Positions 14,948-15,538 of a stretch of DNA of 15,538 nt are shown piece by piece. Under the pieces are notes generated by a model. The model saw only the letters and a list, made by a program, of their open reading frames with translations, did no database searches and was not told the DNA's origin. The DNA is taken from NCBI GenBank assembly GCA_030840415.1, contig JAVEEO010000209.1:1-15538 (forward strand), read 5' to 3'. Source of the stretch: Pseudonocardiales bacterium. GTDB taxonomy: Bacteria > Actinomycetota > Actinomycetes > Mycobacteriales > Jatrophihabitantaceae. Position 1 is the first letter of the stretch. Each line of letters starts with the position of its first letter. Both the position numbers and the translations under genes were made by a program.

Positions 14948-15159
14948 GGGAGCCTCCTGGCTCGTTAGGAGTGCGGCGTCGGCGCGGGGGGCCTTGGCCT
15001 GTTAGGTCTGTTCACAAGTTAAATCGGCATGATCTAGAACCGGATAAGTAGTCGCGAGCCGGTATTTAGTTACTTACGGTATCGATTTGGTAACTATGAG
15101 CAACGACACGGACACGCAACGTGACGAGAACCGGCGGTGCTGATCAACGCGAACAGGGG
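14948..15159 (-). promoter_or_regulatory. pilC-pilA intergenic region with AT-rich regulatory segment
   Basis: This 212-base gap holds the lowest-GC stretch of the window (about 15011-15100), as expected for the promoter of a highly expressed pilin. It contains the inverted repeat TAGTTAC...GTAACTA (15067-15073 and 15090-15096), two direct CGGTAT copies (15060-15065, 15077-15082), and GCCGATTT with TTAT 15 bases before it (minus strand, 15021-15028 and 15044-15047). The last pair only partly fits a sigma-28-type consensus. The motif CCTAAC occurs twice (15001-15006, 14964-14969), the second just ahead of the SD. No exact -35/-10 pair can be named. Confidence 0.5.
15067..15096. repeat. Inverted repeat upstream of pilA
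   Basis: Perfect 7-base arms TAGTTAC and GTAACTA are separated by 16 bases that include ATCGAT. The arms are about 1.5 to 2 helical turns apart, a geometry common for dimeric regulators. It lies 120-149 bases before the pilA start. Confidence 0.4.
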
Positions 15160-15538
15160 TCAGTTGGACTGGATGTGCTGGTAGATCGAGAACATCGGCA
15201 GGTACAGGCAGATCACCATGGTGCCGATCACCGCCCCGAGCAGCACCACCAGCAGCGGTTCCATCGCCGAGGTGAGCGACTCGGTGGCCGTCTCCACCTC
15301 GTGGTCGTAGAAGTCGGCGACCTTGTCCAGCATCTCGGTGATCTGGCCGGTCTCCTCGCCGACCTCCATCATCTGCACGACCATGTTGGGGAACAGCGGG
15401 TGCTTGCCCAGCGGGCCCGACATCTGCTGACCGACCCGCACCGCGGCCCGGACGTCGTCCATCGCCTCGGAGACCACCGCGTTGCCGGCGGTGCCGCCGA
15501 CCACCTCGAGGGCCTGGATGATCGGCACGCCGACCGCG
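15160..15538 (-). CDS. pilC: PilC, inner-membrane platform protein (C-terminal part, cut by window edge)
   Basis: About the last 125 residues of a GspF/PilC-family protein; the 5' part lies beyond the right edge, and the frame is open there (AVGVPIIQALEVV). Family features seen are GVPIIQALEVVGGTAGN, FPNMVVQMMEVGEETGQITEMLDKVADFYDHEV, and the final membrane helix MEPLLVVLLGAVIGTMVICLYLPMFSIY. This is the second GspF domain, the conserved half that ends most PilC proteins. PilC is the membrane hub that the motor ATPases turn to add or remove pilins. Gene order in related clusters puts pilB and pilT upstream of it, which here means outside the window. It ends 212 bases before pilA and has no evident terminator. 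Confidence 0.95.
   Translation of the reverse strand, partial: AVGVPIIQALEVVGGTAGNAVVSEAMDDVRAAVRVGQQMSGPLGKHPLFPNMVVQMMEVGEETGQITEMLDKVADFYDHEVETATESLTSAMEPLLVVLLGAVIGTMVICLYLPMFSIYQHIQSN

Noticed and set aside
15096..15143. 15-codon plus-strand frame (MSNDTDTQRDENRRC) between pilA and pilC
   Set aside because: It starts in the inverted repeat and has no good SD. It is too short to support, although it reads as a hydrophilic peptide.
1..15538. Mobile element, prophage, CRISPR or defence system
   Set aside because: No transposase, integrase, terminal repeats, spaced direct repeats or composition break was seen. The only tandem repeat is the 21-bp unit within the minor pilin junction.

Overview
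The window is a high-GC stretch (strong G/C bias at third codon positions, GGAGG-type ribosome binding sites, GTG starts, no AT-rich islands except two intergenic regions). It looks like chromosomal DNA of a monoderm Actinomycetota. Genus cannot be settled from the sequence. I see no rRNA, tRNA, CRISPR array, insertion sequence or phage gene.

Layout. (1) Positions 1-637, minus strand: the first 212 residues of an FtsX/MacB-type ABC transporter permease, running off the left edge. It has a good Shine-Dalgarno sequence but no ATG/GTG/TTG in frame; the best-placed start is an ATC. (2) 826-1359, minus: a vicinal-oxygen-chelate (glyoxalase/extradiol dioxygenase fold) enzyme with a palindromic operator-like site upstream. 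(3) 1360-1712: a 353-base divergent intergenic region, less GC-rich than the genes, with several inverted repeats and a two-unit PHO-box-like element. (4) 1713-6710, plus: a 1665-residue secreted protein combining a lamin-tail domain, an OB-like domain, an ExeM/NucH-type endonuclease, a 5'-nucleotidase and two Ig-like repeats. It could take extracellular DNA down to nucleosides and phosphate. It ends at a perfect 19-bp hairpin that also lies at the end of the convergent pilus operon.

(5) 6807-15538, minus: a type IV pilus cluster, read right to left as pilC (3' part only), pilA (major pilin), a PilV-like and a PilW-like minor pilin, a giant 952-residue PilX-like protein, pilD (prepilin peptidase), pilM, pilN and pilO. 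PilC and PilM/N/O would form the inner-membrane platform, PilD would process the four pilin-like proteins, and these would build the filament and probably its tip. The pilMNO block stops at terminator-like hairpins with no pilP or pilQ, as expected for a cell without an outer membrane. The assembly and retraction ATPases (PilB, PilT) are not in the window and would be expected to the right of pilC. A hairpin followed by a U-rich tail just after pilA probably lets the major pilin be expressed above the downstream genes.

The most unusual points are: the giant PilX-like protein with a prepilin-like N-terminus lacking Glu5; a 21-bp tandem triplication exactly at the stop/start junction of the two minor pilin genes, which lengthens the prepilin leader; and the apparent ATC start of the permease. 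I did not find an obviously new defence or mobile system.
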